A stretch of 64,000 nucleotides of DNA. Source: Perilla frutescens (Eukaryota > Streptophyta > Magnoliopsida > Lamiales > Lamiaceae). Position 1 is the first letter of the stretch. The number at the start of each line of letters is the position of its first letter. Shown piece after piece: positions 61,063-64,000 of this stretch. The position numbers and the translations under genes are program-made. The stretch is taken from contig BRKX01000009.1 in NCBI GenBank assembly GCA_026008535.1, positions 34,361,001 through 34,425,000 on the forward strand, in the 5' to 3' direction. The notes beneath the pieces were generated by a model. The model had not been told where the DNA came from and ran no database searches. It saw nothing but the letters and a program-made list of their open reading frames with translations.

Positions 61063-62400
61063 AGAACTAAGATCCTAGTTAATTTGTACTCATTTAAAGA
61101 TCGCGACACTTTTAAGACCGAACTCAAAGATTGGATACTAAAATATAATAAATCCTTGTTTAATTTGATCAAGAGAGATAAGGGGCATAGTATGAATCTC
61201 ATGAAGAGATGAATGTTTTTGGCGTGGGTGGCTTGGATGTGCCCAAAGGGACATTATGAAACTCAATCTTAATTAAATATATATAATTATCTCTTATGTA
61301 AATATCACACATTACCTAAAGAAGGAAAATAGATATAATATTCTCTTGATTTTTAGCATGGGTTTAGATTAATGGGTAGGAAATGTAGAAGAGGGGTGAG
61401 CGTTTTTTTTTTTTAGTTGGAGGGAAGACAACGTGGTTTGGTCTCGACCTTGAAAGATAGATAAGGGGATTGATACGGTAGAATGAAATTAGATTTGAAT
61501 GGTATAAATTTAGAAATTTAATGTGGGTCTGAACAGAATGATAATTCTTATGATTGGTATCTTTACGGAAAGAAAAACAGAATGAAATATCATTTTCTTC
61601 TTTTATCTTATATAATGAATATTTTATGTCTTTTAAATTTTCTTATAATTGGATAGAGTGTACGTAGTAGCTCATAAATATCAACACAAGTCATAACTTT
61701 TTTCTTGTATTTTTAAATGTCATTTTTAATTTTTAGCATATATATAACTTTTTGTCCTAATTATTTTTAGAAAATTATAATTTATTTACTTTATCAAAAA
61801 AACTTATTCTAAAATATTTAAATATGAATATATAATAATTTGAACTTCAAAAAAAATATTTTTACTTCATGAAAAAATAGTTTATCATTTCAACTTTTCA
61901 TTTGAATATATTAAATTATATCAAATACAAAAGTTATTTTATTTTGTATTTTTATGTTATATTTATTTTGATATCACTTTTATTTTTCTATGACAAAATT
62001 TTAAAAACTATTAAAAATTGATTTAAAATACAATTTTAAATTATTTTTTGAAAATAAATAATGAATATAAAAATAATTATGAAATAATAATAATAAATTA
62101 TTTAATCTGATTTTAAATTTATTTTTCTAAATATGATAAAATAATATTATAAGACACAGTCGTGTGTAAATATATAATATATTAATTTTTTAGGTCAATG
62201 AGAATATAATAGCTAAATACATAGGTGGTGGATGCCGAATGGAATGATTTTTCCCCTTCTTTTGGGAATAGATTCCTTCGAAAATGATAATTCATGATCT
62301 TAAATTATATCCATCATATGAATAAATTGAACACTGAAATTACCATTTTATTTCATTTCATTTACATCGTACCAGTAACCAACTCTTGAGTGTTTATATT
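61063..62400. other. AT-rich spacer
   Basis: No gene seen. The 61460-62350 stretch contains loosely related AATGATAATTC-type words at its two ends that could be worn inverted ends of an element, but this is not convincing. Confidence 0.4.
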
Positions 62401-63833
62401 TTTTCAAGAGGCACACTTGTGTGAGACCGTCTAATGGGTCTCTTACGTTAAACGGATCACCACCCGACCCGACCCGACCCAGCAATATATATTAAAAAAA
62501 AACATTTTTTTCTTCTCCCAATTAGAATCGCTGTAGGTTTTCTTCCGGTGCGCCGTTCTTCTCTCAACTAGCGTCGCCATAGGTTTTCTTCCAGATCGCG
62601 GCGCACGTTATCTTCCAGATCGCGATTCAACCACCATAATTTCCACCATCGCCCCGCCGCCCAACTCCTCCACAGTGATGGCAGCATTTCGATCCCGATT
62701 CAACCATTCGGTGAGCATCTTGTTGTATATTTCGTTATTATGTGTTGTTATTTTGGAAGATTTGTAATTTTGTTTCAATTTTTCACCAATTATTAGGTTA
62801 ATCAAATTTTGCATTCAAACTGTTCGATAATATGCTACTAAGAACTGATTCAAGTAACTATTGATTTAGTAATCTATTAGTGTTATAGTAGTTCTAAAAG
62901 TGATTTAAATTTTGTAAATTTTAGATATTGTTATACTTGATAATGAAGACAATGTTGAAGATGTAGAAACAACATCTATCAACGAGGACGAATTTGTTAT
63001 GTTGCAAATTGAGAGTAAGCACTACTTTACTTCTATTCTTTGATTTTGTAACCCATCAACTGCAAAATGTATTTTGTAAATTAGTGATACCTCTACAATA
63101 ATTATTGATACTTTATCTCATAATAGTAATCCTTTGCTTAAAACGTAACTACGATTCGCTGCATAGTAATGATACTTGAACAATGGTTATTTATGCCTGA
63201 ATAAATCAAGAAAATTGTGTATCACAAGCATATATTGACTTTTGAACACTAATAATACTTCTATGGTATTTAATGATACGTTTCACACATTTATTTACAA
63301 TAATTTTTTTTTCTGCCTCAATAAATCAAGAAAAGTGCATATCACACGTTATATTATATTATATACAGTAGTGATACTTATATGGTATTTAGTGATACTT
63401 GCTCTCATGATAGTAATCCTTCGCTAGGTATTATTGATATGTTGCAACTGTTTCGCTTAAAAAATAATTATGATTCTCTCAATAGTAATGATACATCAAC
63501 ATTATTTTTTGATATTCCACTAGTACTTATTGACACTATTTTATTTGTTACTGATATGTTGTAGGTGATTCTTTTGATGTAAGAGGTTACATTCTTGGTT
63601 TGAAAAGGAAGAACATCAATGATATATATGTCTTATATTGCAGTGATTCTTCTGTGGGGGATACGGATGTTTCAAGCTGTTTTATTCAAATATTGGATCC
63701 TGCACGTTCAACCACAAAGGGTAGGGGAAAAAGAATTAAATGGCACCTTCAAAAAACCAAGAAGAAGAATACAAGTGTCACTTCAATTTCAAAGGAGTTT
63801 GGTTCCAAAACCCCTAATCCCAGATTGTTTTGA
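62400..63833 (+). pseudogene. Possible FAR1-related (MULE-derived) gene remnant
   Basis: After a GACCCGACCCGACCC stretch and a leader-like region (62510-62700), a candidate exon at 62924-63015 encodes an acidic run (DNEDNVEDVETTSINEDEF) and ends before GTAAG. A second candidate exon from 63567 after TTGTAG encodes DPARSTTKGRGKRIKWHLQK, resembling the TKGRGKR(L/I)K tail of FAR1-related proteins. The middle (transposase-like and SWIM regions) is missing; the spacer is full of TGATACTT words. The identification rests on one short motif. Confidence 0.3.
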
Positions 63834-63985
63834 GACTGTATTCAGAATCTTATAATATTATTTGAGACACTGTATACTCATGTACTAAGTTTCTTGTTTC
63901 ATTATAATTGATATCGTGTTACTTCACGGTCTGCTTAGTGATACTTTATTCATCAGTATTGATATTGTAATTTTCTTCATCATAA
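63080..63985. repeat. Degenerate AGTGATACTT-type repeats
   Basis: The words TAGTGATAC, TATTGATAC and AATGATAC recur at irregular spacing across this region, along with two copies of AATAAATCAAGAAAA (near 63200 and 63322). Confidence 0.45.
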
Positions 63986-64000
63986 AACTTGTGATTTTCT

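Overview
The window is nuclear DNA from a flowering plant, most likely a eudicot. The evidence is spliced GT-AG genes, very AT-rich intergenic sequence, Athila-type Ty3/gypsy elements primed by tRNA-Asp, Helitrons encoding RepHel and RPA, a short chloroplast 16S rRNA insertion, and a plant-type DnaJ/DUF3444 gene. The species cannot be read from the sequence. Most of the 64 kb is layered transposon debris. The only gene that looks like an intact host gene is the DnaJ-domain gene at 52855-55356 (+).

Layout. 1-6.1 kb: a decayed Athila-like Ty3/gypsy element on the minus strand (partial pol, gag, PBS, LTR). 6.2-7.7 kb: part of another minus-strand LTR. 7.7-8.2 kb: a CACTA-like terminal array. 8.2-12.4 kb: spacer with a SINE tail, tandem repeats, an 85-bp plastid 16S fragment and a 743-bp non-autonomous hAT element. 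12.4-15.2 kb: a non-autonomous Helitron. 15.26 kb to perhaps 32.1 kb: a large Helitron on the minus strand. It carries a broken RepHel gene (Rep/HUH plus PIF1-like helicase), a remarkable 2.7-kb array of repeated phase-1 mini-exons upstream of it, and a 15-exon RPA70-like gene. 34.4-36.5 kb: a solo LTR with a perfect 5-bp target duplication. 36.9-37.9 kb: the 3' end and LTR of another gypsy element. 38-39.3 kb: a CACTA-like end and a foldback MITE. 40.2-41.9 kb: a degraded hAT relic and a LINE reverse transcriptase relic. 42.5-44.1 kb: probable LTR debris. 44.5-51.0 kb: an internally deleted Ty3/gypsy element with intact target duplication. 51.3-55.4 kb: a MITE, then the promoter, leader and CDS of the DnaJ gene. 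57-64 kb: simple-sequence tracts, a SINE, dispersed repeats and a possible FAR1-related remnant.

The most interesting region is the 15-32 kb Helitron. Its RepHel gene has several lesions and cannot give a full product. The exon structure still shows how its N-terminal part expanded: short exons with the same intron phase on both sides were duplicated about six times. In the RPA-like gene a whole exon cluster encoding the zinc-ribbon DNA-binding domain is duplicated in tandem, and the second copy carries two stop codons. Helitrons replicate through single-stranded intermediates, so an RPA-type single-strand-binding protein is a plausible partner of RepHel. That functional link comes from knowledge of the family and is not shown by this sequence.
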